47,852 nucleotides of DNA, taken from positions 1-47,852 of the forward strand of contig CANJXF010000031.1 of assembly GCA_947478865.1 (NCBI GenBank), written 5' to 3'. A model generated the notes under the pieces. The model was not told the origin of the DNA. It saw only the letters and a program-made list of their open reading frames with translations, and did no database searches. The stretch's first letter is position 1, and each line of letters opens with the position of its first letter. Below are positions 26,668 through 34,926 of this stretch, one piece after another. This DNA is from Verrucomicrobiales bacterium. GTDB taxonomy: Bacteria; Verrucomicrobiota; Verrucomicrobiia; Limisphaerales; CANJXF01. A program made the position numbers and the translations under genes.

Positions 26668-27056
26668 TTGCCTTTGCGGCCACAACGTCTGGTTGGGCGC
26701 GCTGCGAAAGCATCGATCCAGGCCCGGCACCGGGATCACTCCGCCTCCATCCGCTGCAATCCCGGCGACAATCGCCGCGCGTCCACCGGCGCGCTCTGGA
26801 GATGCAACCGCCAATGTATCAATGACGTATTTTGCACCATGCAGATAGCAGACGGAACCATAGAAATCCATGACTGATGCCGTGTGTTCACGGAACATTC
26901 CTTCTTGTCGGTGTTTATGCGAGAAACTTGAGCCAGGCCATTCTTTGCTTCAATCGGCCGTGCTGGCGGTTCCCCCCGGGCGATTGAGTGCAGGTCTCGA
27001 ACAGGTCTGCGCTAAACCACGACCTCCAATGTCCGAAGCGCCGGGGTTTATGGAAT
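26668..27056. other. Intergenic stretch between convergent genes
   Basis: After the repeat copy A I see no gene I can support. A minus-strand open frame at 26641-26898 has no family features and overlaps the repeat. There is no clear terminator hairpin with a T-run. Decayed coding sequence is possible. Confidence 0.4.
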
Positions 27057-28577
27057 TCATTTACTCCTCGGTTTCTTATCCTTGTCAATCCGCTTGAGCA
27101 GCGACACCACGCTGTCACGGATCTTCGGTTCGGCGCCAATTTCCAGGTAGCTGGAGCGCGCGCGCCATGTCGTGTAGCCTCCGAGTTCAAACTGGTCTGG
27201 GGGCGGGAGGTATCCGTTGCAGCCGTTTGCGAGTTCAATCACCATCGTGAGCGAGAACGGACTTGCCTGTTTGATCGCCAGCCCGGTGCTGCCGTAGGTT
27301 TCGCAGGGCGTCGTGCCGATGGCGAAGTCGCCAATGCGCAACGCCTGAAGCTTGATCTCTTTCCTCGTCGGCCAATCGGCCATCTTCACCGTTTCGCGAG
27401 CGTAATTTTCCTCCCAGGTCCGGATCGGTCGATCGCCCACATTCTTTGCCAGATAATCGCGGGCCGCCGCCACGTCTTTGCGGGAGGGCCGGCGCACCTT
27501 GAATGCACGCTTTTGCTCGACCATCGCCAACGGCACCCACTCCTGGTAGCGCGCGGCCTTCAACGCCTCGAGTGCTGCATCGGCCACGGCGCGCGCGACC
27601 ATGAAACGATCATTCTTCCAATTGGGCTTGGTGAAATCCACGCAGTTGGCATCGCCGCTCGTGCCGTTGCTCATGAGTGCGACGAACGGCTTGCCTTCCT
27701 CCACACCGAGTTCTTTCGCCATGACGCGGCAGAACTCGCCGAAATAATCCGCCGACAATCCCGCCTCGGAAACGCCCGCGTAATGCGTTGAATAATTGGC
27801 GAGCAACCCCAGTGGCTTGCCGTCGGCGGTTTGCACGGAAAGCACTGTGACGGCGGTGTCCACCGGGCCGGTCTGGCGAATCTTGTTCGTGTTGCCGAAG
27901 CCGGGATTCATCATCGCGAGGTTCGTGGCCTGGCCGGTGAAAGCGACTGGCGGATTCTGCGCGGTACCCGGCTGCATGATCCAACGCCGGCAATGCACGA
28001 ACTGCGGACACTCGCCCTTGCCCCATCCCACCCGCGCCGGCACGCGATTGCGCCACGCCTCGATGATCGCCTGGGCAATGCGCGGAATCAGAAACTCCAC
28101 GTAATCCGGTTCCGCGTCGTTCCCGTGGCAACTGTAGGCCGCCGGCGCAGTGTGCGTGTGCGTCGAGGAAATTAACATCCTCTCGATCGGAATTCCGGTA
28201 ACGCGCCGCGCCGCCGCCTTTGCTGCGTCAATCGCTTCGCGGTCCACCATGCAACTGTCCACCACCGCAATTGCGACCTGCTTCCGGCCGTCATCCAGCA
28301 CCAGCGCGCGGACGTTGAGCGGATCGATGGCTTTGTTCGCAACCGTGATTACGAGATTGCCGGCGGTGCGAATCGGGAAGTTGGTCGGGGTGATGTCCAC
28401 CATCGCCGCGCCGGCGCGGAAATCGGCCGATGCTGCGTGGCCGGGTGGTGAAGCACTGATCATCGCGCCAACAATAAAAAGATAGGCCGCGAAATCCAAA
28501 CATCCCACGATCGTCCACTTCCTCGTTATCGGCCTCGCCTTCAACTTCGTTGGGGATTTCGAGGCGTCATGAAACAT
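27057..28577 (-). CDS. Secreted neutral/alkaline ceramidase-like protein (copy 1)
   Basis: 506 residues with a hydrophobic export segment at about 25-50 (IVGCLDFAAYLFIVGAMISA). The N-terminal ceramidase-type domain is shown by AAMVDITPTNFPIRTAG, the metal-site ISSTHTHTAPAAYSCHG (about 136-152) and LANYSTHYAGVSEAGLSADY (about 260-280). True neutral ceramidases cleave the N-acyl bond of ceramide with a zinc site. The Verrucomicrobia relatives are shorter, lack the C-terminal Ig-like domain and have no proven substrate. It lies 12 bases after the dehydrogenase/cytochrome gene, so both are probably one operon. Confidence 0.85.
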   Translation of the reverse strand: MFHDASKSPTKLKARPITRKWTIVGCLDFAAYLFIVGAMISASPPGHAASADFRAGAAMVDITPTNFPIRTAGNLVITVANKAIDPLNVRALVLDDGRKQVAIAVVDSCMVDREAIDAAKAAARRVTGIPIERMLISSTHTHTAPAAYSCHGNDAEPDYVEFLIPRIAQAIIEAWRNRVPARVGWGKGECPQFVHCRRWIMQPGTAQNPPVAFTGQATNLAMMNPGFGNTNKIRQTGPVDTAVTVLSVQTADGKPLGLLANYSTHYAGVSEAGLSADYFGEFCRVMAKELGVEEGKPFVALMSNGTSGDANCVDFTKPNWKNDRFMVARAVADAALEALKAARYQEWVPLAMVEQKRAFKVRRPSRKDVAAARDYLAKNVGDRPIRTWEENYARETVKMADWPTRKEIKLQALRIGDFAIGTTPCETYGSTGLAIKQASPFSLTMVIELANGCNGYLPPPDQFELGGYTTWRARSSYLEIGAEPKIRDSVVSLLKRIDKDKKPRSK

Positions 28578-28589
28578 TTGGAATTTATT

Positions 28590-31500
28590 TTATTCTCCTT
28601 TCAAACACGCCAGCAGATCGGCCAGCTCCTGTTGACTCATCGCCGCTTCCAATCCTTCCGGCATCAACGACGTCTGACCCACGGTCAACCGGCCAATGGC
28701 AGTGCGGGGGATGGTTTCCTCGATGCCCTGGGCCTGGCGCAGCGAGACGCTGGCGGATGATTCACCGATGATCAAGCCGGTCAGTTCGCGGCCGTCTTTG
28801 CATTCGATCGTGCAGGCGTTGAAGCCGGCCATGACCTCGTAGTTCGGATGGACGATGTGCAGCAGAATGCTCTCTTTCGGCTGATTGCGCATGCCCAGCA
28901 AGTCCGGGCCGACGTTGTGGCCCTCGCGGTCCATCCGATGGCAAGATGCGCAATGGGTCGCAAACGTCTTGTGTCCGTTGGCTGGATTGCCGGCAAGGAC
29001 GAGAACGGCGCGCGCCTTCTCGTAAGCCTTCATGCGATCCCCGGTTTCGGCGGCGACAAAAAGTTGCTGCGCGAGTTCGCTGATCGCGGCATCGCTGTGC
29101 TTGCGCAACGTTTCACGCTGGGCGCCGCTGAGAACATTTTCCGGAAGCTGCCTCGCTTCGATGGCGGCCAGCAACACCCGGATGTGGCGCGGCTGAGAGA
29201 GCAGTGACCCGAGGACCACCCCGCGCGTGTTCGGAGGCAGTGCATTCCATCGACTCGGGGCGAGCAGTTCCCTCGCCGCAGAGTTGCCCGGCAAGCCGAG
29301 CAGCGAACGGATGGCCGCCAGTTGCAGTTCTGAAGGCTCCGTGGCGACCAGCAGCGGCAGCAACGCGGCACTGGCTTGGGCGTGCTCCGCGTTCACGAGG
29401 AAACCAACGGCCGCCTTGCGGGTGGCGATGGGTTCCGCCGGCGATGCCGCCAATCTCGCCGCTTCGACCGTAAAACGCGGCAGCAATTCAACCGGCAACA
29501 CCGCAGACCGGCCGCGCGACCGCAACGACTCCGTCAGGCCGTCGAGCGCAGCAATGAGCCACGGGGAAGGCAATGCGTTGGCAGGGAAGAACTCCGGCAG
29601 TTCGCCCGTTTCGGCGCCGAGCACATGGCCAAGGTCGGCCCAAAATTCCACCGGTGCCGGATCGATCATCCGCTGCGCGAGGTAACGGGCGAGTTGCAAT
29701 GCCTGCTGCTCACCGGGCTGCAGCCCGCTGAGGATCGCGGCGCGCATCCAACGGTTCGTGCCGTCGCTGGCCGCGAGCCGAGCCAGCGCTGAGGGCCAGT
29801 TTTTGACGCGCGATTCGGGCGGCCCCTGGTTGAAACCGAGCACGAACCAGAACCGGGCGCGCGGATTGGGATCGGCGGCGAACACTGGTATCAATCCTTC
29901 GGGAAAACCGGTCACGCCCCGCCGCCGCTCCGTCTGGATGCGCCAGGCGTTCTCGCGAAGAACTGGATCGGCGGCGAGCAACGACACTCGCAAAGCGCGA
30001 TCAAGAAGCGCAGGAGCCGATCCCCTCTCCACTTCGGACGGGGAGAGGGGGTGGCTGCCGCCATCTTCGCTGGCCGTGAGAATTGCCAAAGTTCGCAACG
30101 CGTGCAGGCGACGGAGCCCGTCGGTGGGCTTTGGGTCGGCGGGCATTGCGCGCCATCCAGTGGTCAGCAAAAGTTCGTTGCGGCGCTTGAGTTCAGAGTC
30201 GGTGGGCGGTTTGAATTGCCTGGCGAGCAGCGGGAGCGCCCTGGGATCCTGCCGTTCGATGAGCAGCCGTTGCGCGGTCTCGCGCTGCCACGCATTGGGT
30301 TGGCCGAGGGCTTGGACGAGCTCCGCCGTGGAGACGCGCGCCGGGAATATTCGCTTTGCACTGTGCGGTTTGAACTCGTTTCCAGTCACCTTCCAGATTC
30401 GCCCCAGGCTGCGACCGCTTGTGAAATCAGTCCGCTTGCGTATCTCGACGGGAAGATACTCGGGATGCTCGATGGTCTTGCGATACATGTCGCAAACGTA
30501 AAGCGCGCCGTCCGGGCCGGTGGCGAGAAAAACCGGGCGAAACCAGTTGTCCGACGAGGCGAGAAATTCGCGACCCTCGTTGGCCATGTGCGAGGCGAAG
30601 GTAGGTCCGACGGGCGTGAGTTTGTCGCGATGAACCAGATTGGCCGTCGGATCGCACGCGAATGCATCGCCCTGATACTCAGCCGGCAACGCGTCTCCGC
30701 GATAGATGTGAACCGCGCAGGCGGCCGAAAACGTGCCCGCGTGCGAGTCAGCGGTGGTGAGGTTGTCGCTGATCGGATAAAGGCGCGCGGCGAAATTCTG
30801 ATTCGCTCCGCCGATGAGGTCGGTGACCATCGCTTCCGGCACATTCTGAACCGTCCCAGCCAGTGAATAGTTTGGATTCCTTGCAAGGTAACGCGGCGCA
30901 ATGACCGTGTGCTGAATATGCACACGGTTCATGCAGTGGAAACGGTTCCCCGCATCGTCGAACGTCTGCCCGAACTGCCCGCGTCCCCCGACCGGTTCGA
31001 TTTCGAGCGTGAACGGATTGAAGCGCGCGTCGGCTCCGATCTCGACAGCGGGCCGTTCGGGATGCTCGGGGGACGTGATCTTGCTCGCCCGGGTCAATCC
31101 GCTGGTGAGGTAAATCCAGCCGTCCGGTCCGAGGGTCGGATGGCTGACGCGCAACTGCGTGGTGCTGTTGGAGACGAAGCCGGTGAGCAAGACGCGCCGC
31201 ACATCGGCGCGCCCGTCGCCATCAGTGTCTTTCAGGAAGAGAACGTCCGGTGCGCAGGTGACAATGAGGCCGCCGTTCCAAGGCGCGAGGCCGTTTGGAA
31301 AAGTGAGGCCGTCCGCGAACACCGTCCGATGATCCATGCGCCCGTCGCCATCGGTGTCGTCCAGACGGGCGATGGTACCGGCGGGCGGCAGGCCGGGGCC
31401 CGGGCCGGTGGGATAGCCGCGGTTCTCGGCGACGAACAAGTGACCCCCGGCGTCCCATGCCATCGCGCACGGCTGGAAGACGAGCGGTTCGGCGGCGAAG

Positions 31501-31691
31501 AGTTCGACGTGCAAACCGGGATCGTGCTGGAACGCTGCGAGCGCCTGTTCCGGAGTCGAGGGGCTTTCCAATCCGCGAGCGGAGAGAGCGAGGCCAGTCA
31601 AGGCAACCGCCAGGTTGAGACGCGCCGCCCGCCGGAACGCAGGAAACCAGGATGGTTGGGACGGATTTAGTTTCGACGAAATTCGAGTCAT
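28590..31691 (-). CDS. Secreted PVC-type dehydrogenase with HEAT repeats and cytochrome c domain (copy 2)
   Basis: 1033 residues with a signal peptide (LNLAVALTGLALSARGLESP, about 25-44). The propeller has MAWDAGGHLFVAENRGYPTG, the acidic RLDDTDGDGRMDHRT and FLKDTDGDGRADVRRVLLTG, and further VCDMYRKTIEHPEYLP. A long HEAT-like helical region spans about 450-880. The heme domain carries CASCH at 914-918, GPDLLG and TSLMPEGLEAAMSQQELADL. Same architecture as the protein at 15115-18135 but a diverged paralogue. It probably delivers electrons from periplasmic sugar oxidation. It is the first gene of an operon with the ceramidase-like gene. Confidence 0.88.
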   Translation of the reverse strand: MTRISSKLNPSQPSWFPAFRRAARLNLAVALTGLALSARGLESPSTPEQALAAFQHDPGLHVELFAAEPLVFQPCAMAWDAGGHLFVAENRGYPTGPGPGLPPAGTIARLDDTDGDGRMDHRTVFADGLTFPNGLAPWNGGLIVTCAPDVLFLKDTDGDGRADVRRVLLTGFVSNSTTQLRVSHPTLGPDGWIYLTSGLTRASKITSPEHPERPAVEIGADARFNPFTLEIEPVGGRGQFGQTFDDAGNRFHCMNRVHIQHTVIAPRYLARNPNYSLAGTVQNVPEAMVTDLIGGANQNFAARLYPISDNLTTADSHAGTFSAACAVHIYRGDALPAEYQGDAFACDPTANLVHRDKLTPVGPTFASHMANEGREFLASSDNWFRPVFLATGPDGALYVCDMYRKTIEHPEYLPVEIRKRTDFTSGRSLGRIWKVTGNEFKPHSAKRIFPARVSTAELVQALGQPNAWQRETAQRLLIERQDPRALPLLARQFKPPTDSELKRRNELLLTTGWRAMPADPKPTDGLRRLHALRTLAILTASEDGGSHPLSPSEVERGSAPALLDRALRVSLLAADPVLRENAWRIQTERRRGVTGFPEGLIPVFAADPNPRARFWFVLGFNQGPPESRVKNWPSALARLAASDGTNRWMRAAILSGLQPGEQQALQLARYLAQRMIDPAPVEFWADLGHVLGAETGELPEFFPANALPSPWLIAALDGLTESLRSRGRSAVLPVELLPRFTVEAARLAASPAEPIATRKAAVGFLVNAEHAQASAALLPLLVATEPSELQLAAIRSLLGLPGNSAARELLAPSRWNALPPNTRGVVLGSLLSQPRHIRVLLAAIEARQLPENVLSGAQRETLRKHSDAAISELAQQLFVAAETGDRMKAYEKARAVLVLAGNPANGHKTFATHCASCHRMDREGHNVGPDLLGMRNQPKESILLHIVHPNYEVMAGFNACTIECKDGRELTGLIIGESSASVSLRQAQGIEETIPRTAIGRLTVGQTSLMPEGLEAAMSQQELADLLACLKGE

Positions 31692-31760
31692 GGTTGTTTT
31701 TAATGTGGTCGGGACGCGCTGACACTAAACCGGAACGCAGAGTGTCGCCAGACTTTTTCA

Positions 31761-31779
31761 GCTTGTTCGCGCGACAAGC
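31761..31779. promoter_or_regulatory. Inverted repeat in divergent promoter region
   Basis: GCTTGT and ACAAGC flank a TCGCGCG centre, between the minus-strand dehydrogenase gene (start 31691) and the plus-strand oxidoreductase gene (start 31953). It could be an operator for one or both, or a chance palindrome; no regulator gene is adjacent. Confidence 0.3.
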
Positions 31780-31952
31780 CTGAGGATTCCCAAGTGAAAC
31801 GGGAGAGTGTTCGAAAGTTTTCAGGTTTTGGGGACAAAACCGCTGGTTGTTTGACACTTTCTCCACTTGCCATCGTTTTCGAATTCGGCAAAATGCGTCC
31901 AATGAACACCACCCAGCGAATACGGATTGCCACACCTTTCAGCCAACACCCA

Positions 31953-32963
31953 ATGAGATGCTTATTTATCATTCCGCTCCTTGCCATATCGATGGCCGTC
32001 CATGCCGAAGACCTGAAGCCGTTGCGAGCAGGCATGATCGGGCTTGATACCTCCCATGTCATCGAGTTCGTGAACACGTTGAACAACGGGACCAGGAAAC
32101 CTGAAGACCAGGCCAAATTCGCTGGAGTGAGGGTTGTGGCGGCGTATCCCCGGGGCAGCAAGGATATCGTAAGCAGCACGAAGCGCGTGCCGGAATACAC
32201 CGCGAAAGTGGAGGCGATGGGTGTCGAGATCGTGGATTCCATCGAAGAACTAATAAAGCGCGTGGACGTTGTCTTCCTCGAATCCAACGACGGCCGGGTG
32301 CATTGGGAGCAGCTCCAACCCGTGCTCGCGGCGCGCAAGCCGGTGTTCATTGACAAGCCGATTGCCGGCAACCTAGCGGATACCGTGCGCATTCTCGACG
32401 CAGCCAAACGATCAAAAGTGCCGCTCTTTTGCGCGTCATCCCTCCGCTTTGGCAAAATGACCCAAGCCGTCCGCAATGGGGCCATTGGCAAAGTGAAGCG
32501 GGCCGAAACCTTCAGCCCGGCGGAGTTGGAACCAACGCATGTTGACCTTTATTGGTATGGCGTGCATGGCTGCGAATCGCTGTTCACCGTGATGGGCACC
32601 GGCTGCAAATCGGTAAAACGCGGGAAAACCACGGATGGCAAAATCGAGGTGACGGGCACATGGAAAGGCGGCCGGACGGGCATTTTCCGCGAGGCCAACG
32701 ACACGGATCGCAAGGGTTACGGTGGCAAGGCGGTGGGCGAGAAAGGCGAGTCCGCCGTTGGCAGTTACGATGGCTACGATCCGTTACTGGTTGAGATCAT
32801 CAAAATGTTCCGGGGCGGTCCTGTGCCGGTGAGCGCAGGCGAAATGCTGGAGCTTTACGCGTTCATGGCCGCTGCCGATGAGAGCAAACGGCGCGGCGGC
32901 GCGGAAGTGACCCTGAAGGAAGTGCTCGACCGGGCCCGCGCCGAAGTGGCCGCCAAACCTTGA
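31953..32963 (+). CDS. Secreted Gfo/Idh/MocA-family oxidoreductase-like protein
   Basis: ATG 31953 (MRCLFIIPLLAISMAVHAED) gives a clean Sec signal peptide; ATG 31902 is an alternative. About 336 residues. The Rossmann-type start is LRAGMIGLDTSHVIEF rather than GxGxxG, so the nucleotide loop is altered. The family landmark EKP appears as IDKPIAGNLADTVRILDAAK (about 135-155). The C-terminal domain has THVDLYWYGVHGCESLFTVM, the place of the usual catalytic His. Secreted members of this family occur widely in Verrucomicrobia and Planctomycetes; nucleotide-bound forms are exported by Tat, but this one has a Sec-like signal. Substrate unknown. Confidence 0.78.
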   Translation: MRCLFIIPLLAISMAVHAEDLKPLRAGMIGLDTSHVIEFVNTLNNGTRKPEDQAKFAGVRVVAAYPRGSKDIVSSTKRVPEYTAKVEAMGVEIVDSIEELIKRVDVVFLESNDGRVHWEQLQPVLAARKPVFIDKPIAGNLADTVRILDAAKRSKVPLFCASSLRFGKMTQAVRNGAIGKVKRAETFSPAELEPTHVDLYWYGVHGCESLFTVMGTGCKSVKRGKTTDGKIEVTGTWKGGRTGIFREANDTDRKGYGGKAVGEKGESAVGSYDGYDPLLVEIIKMFRGGPVPVSAGEMLELYAFMAAADESKRRGGAEVTLKEVLDRARAEVAAKP

Positions 32964-33036
32964 TGGATCGCCAAGCGCCGACCCGCCGGATTCGCTAATC
33001 CGACCGAGGTTTGATAAACTTCGAATTCCAACACAG

Positions 33037-33140
33037 TTAAGATCCTGCAGTTGCAGGCGCGTCTTCGAGCGGCAAGGCCTTTCCGTAAAGTTCGGTGGCT
33101 CTGCCTTTGTCACGTTAGCTCCGGCCGCAAGGCTCCGATG
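33037..33140 (-). pseudogene. Fragment of a ceramidase-like gene
   Basis: The minus strand reads ANVTKAE, then with a two-base loss TELYGKALPLEDA, followed by a stop. This matches NVSQGKSTELYGKALCLEDA of the intact gene at 33305-34702 (34495-34560), and the DNA is clearly similar over about 65 bases. The fragment begins where the dimethylformamidase-like scrap at 33120 ends, so two broken genes meet here. Confidence 0.65.
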
Positions 33141-33234
33141 AACTATTCCAACAAATCACTCATAAGATCCGGCGTGCACTCCGGGAGTGACAACGCGAAA
33201 CGGCAGGCACGGATGTTCAGCGGGAGGGCACCAC
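33120..33234. repeat. Duplicated sequence, copy B (3' scrap of a dimethylformamidase-like gene)
   Basis: The plus frame reads LRPQGSDELFQQITHKIRRA and ends LRE-stop at about 33190. This equals the end of copy 2 (SRPHGPDERVQRITHNLIRR, ALRK). The following 45 bases repeat the flank of copy 2, including GGCACGGATGTTCAGCGGGA. Only about 22 codons remain, so a third dimethylformamidase-like gene once lay here. From 33235 to 33304 nothing else is visible. Confidence 0.75.
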
Positions 33235-33304
33235 CAAACCGGCGTCTCCGCAAAGTGGTTTTCAGATTTCAGGAAAAGCTGCGCCAGCCCCGCCACGCGC
33301 AAGG

Positions 33305-34702
33305 TCACTTGTTTGCGGTTGGGCGTGGCCGCAGCCCGTCATTCAATTCATGTATCTTGGCAATGATTCGTTCCTCCAGACTCGGCGCCCAAGGGCCGGG
33401 ATGAACTTCACTGAAGATCATTGACGAACACGGCTCGTAACCGCCTTCACGCAACAAGCGCCTGCTTGGAATATACCCCATGACGTCATTGCAATAGCCG
33501 GCCACCCACACCGCCGGGCCCGCGAGTTCCTTCTTGAGCCGCAGCGCATAGTCCACCACCGTTTCGCCGGCCAATCCCACGAGAGTCAGATCGTCTCCGA
33601 ATTGCACGACTTGTGCCGGAAAGGGATAATTCCCCGGCAACTTTCCGTCCCGGCTGAGCTGGTCAAGAAACCGGCGGGCATAACGGGCTTCGTATTTGTC
33701 CGACGATTTCAGTTTCGCCTCGTAATCTGTCCGTGACGGCGGGCCGTCGTAATTGAGTTCCACTTCCGCGTAGGCCGATCTCAGTGGGCCTGGCAAAGGA
33801 CGCGGTCGTGTTTGGAGCGCGGCCTCCACCGCCGTAGCAAGCGTGCGCCCGTGAAGCTGTGCCAGTTCCGAGGTGTTGCGCGGATACGGATTCTGGTCCC
33901 CGCCGCAACCCATCATGAACAATGCGGTCACGCCGGGATGGCTCAGTTCAAAATCCCTCTGCGCGTAACCGGCATAGTCACCGCAGAACTGGTAAAAATC
34001 CACGGTCGTGTTGTGACAGGCATAACCGAAAAGAACGGCCCGGAGCTTGCCGTCGACTCCATCCACGCGCAGTACAGGAACATCCTGATCCACGAAGCCA
34101 TCCGGGTTCGGGAAGTTATCGTAACTCCCGCCACGCAGCGTTCGCCGGTTCATGGCGAATCCACACCGGGCATGTTGATAACTTAGTTTGGCTGGAGCGA
34201 AGCTGGCGAGACCGCGGCGCACCAGCTCAATTAATTTCTCTTGAAGCTCACGGCCATAGTCTTCAGCGGACTTCGCCCCGGCGCGGGCTGGGTTTCCAAA
34301 CATTGGCCACGGCAAAGGGCCGTCTCCGAGCGTGAACTCCGGGCCGCTGTGGGTATGGGAGCAGTTCATCAGCAATGCTTCGCGGGGTAGGTTGTGCTCC
34401 TTCCGCAGGGCGGCCTCGACGCCGTTTCGCAGTGCGCGTGGTACACTGATGAGATCCAGGGTTATGATTACCAGTCGGGTGCCTTGCGCGTCTTCAAGGC
34501 ACAGGGCCTTGCCGTAAAGTTCGGTGGATTTTCCCTGGGACACATTTGTCCGCGCCGCGAAACCAGCCATCCACATTGGTTGGTCGGGGGTGAGAATTAC
34601 CGTGGCGACCCCAGCTTTCCATGCCGGAGTAATTGTTGCTGCGCTCAGAGGTCCGGCCACCAGTAACGTTAGCAGGGTGATTATGGTGCATTTTGTTTTC
34701 AT
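33305..34702 (-). CDS. Secreted neutral/alkaline ceramidase-like protein (copy 2)
   Basis: 465 residues with a Sec signal peptide (MKTKCTIITLLTLLVAGPLS, cleaved near SAA). Landmarks are WKAGVATVILTPDQPMWMAG, LLMNCSHTHSGPEFTLGDGP (metal His pair about residue 117), VLFGYACHNTTVDFYQFCGD (about 220) and FMMGCGGDQNPYPRN. The C-terminal part has VGLAGETVVDYALRLKKELA and VAGYCNDVMGYIPSRRLLRE, a conserved block of this family. It is the last gene of a minus-strand run, 224 bases after the next ceramidase-like gene. Substrate unproven. Confidence 0.86.
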   Translation of the reverse strand: MKTKCTIITLLTLLVAGPLSAATITPAWKAGVATVILTPDQPMWMAGFAARTNVSQGKSTELYGKALCLEDAQGTRLVIITLDLISVPRALRNGVEAALRKEHNLPREALLMNCSHTHSGPEFTLGDGPLPWPMFGNPARAGAKSAEDYGRELQEKLIELVRRGLASFAPAKLSYQHARCGFAMNRRTLRGGSYDNFPNPDGFVDQDVPVLRVDGVDGKLRAVLFGYACHNTTVDFYQFCGDYAGYAQRDFELSHPGVTALFMMGCGGDQNPYPRNTSELAQLHGRTLATAVEAALQTRPRPLPGPLRSAYAEVELNYDGPPSRTDYEAKLKSSDKYEARYARRFLDQLSRDGKLPGNYPFPAQVVQFGDDLTLVGLAGETVVDYALRLKKELAGPAVWVAGYCNDVMGYIPSRRLLREGGYEPCSSMIFSEVHPGPWAPSLEERIIAKIHELNDGLRPRPTANK

Positions 34703-34900
34703 CAGAGTTGAATAGGTGTGTCAGGGAATCCAAATAATTGCAAGCTTAGGCGTCCCCTTCAACGGGAACAAAGAGCCGTTTACGCCGCCTCGGATTCACC
34801 CATTTCCCCACCGCCGTGGCAAAGCCGGAGTTATGGTGTTTCTACATCTCGGCCAATGAGGAATAGGCTGAAAAACACTCAGCTCTCGCGCCCGGTCAGA

Positions 34901-34916
34901 GTGCTCCCGTGAGCAC
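34901..34916. terminator. Short hairpin downstream of a ceramidase-like gene
   Basis: GTGCTC-CCGT-GAGCAC is a perfect six-base stem with a four-base loop, 11 bases past the stop of the minus-strand gene ending at 34927. No T-run follows, so it would be a weak or Rho-assisted terminator at best. Confidence 0.3.
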
Positions 34917-34926
34917 GAGGCTGAGG

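Noticed and set aside
25520-26713. A 397-codon minus-strand open frame opposite the second dimethylformamidase-like gene
   Set aside because: It is the antisense of a gene with clear family motifs and a Tat signal; GC-rich codons leave the antisense frame open, and its translation shows no family features.
26641-26898. An 85-codon minus-strand frame between convergent genes
   Set aside because: It overlaps the duplicated flank repeat and has no recognisable motif; left as unexplained sequence.
30051-31670. Plus-strand open frames of 271 and 253 codons opposite the second dehydrogenase gene
   Set aside because: The minus-strand protein has propeller and heme motifs over the same bases; these are shadows.
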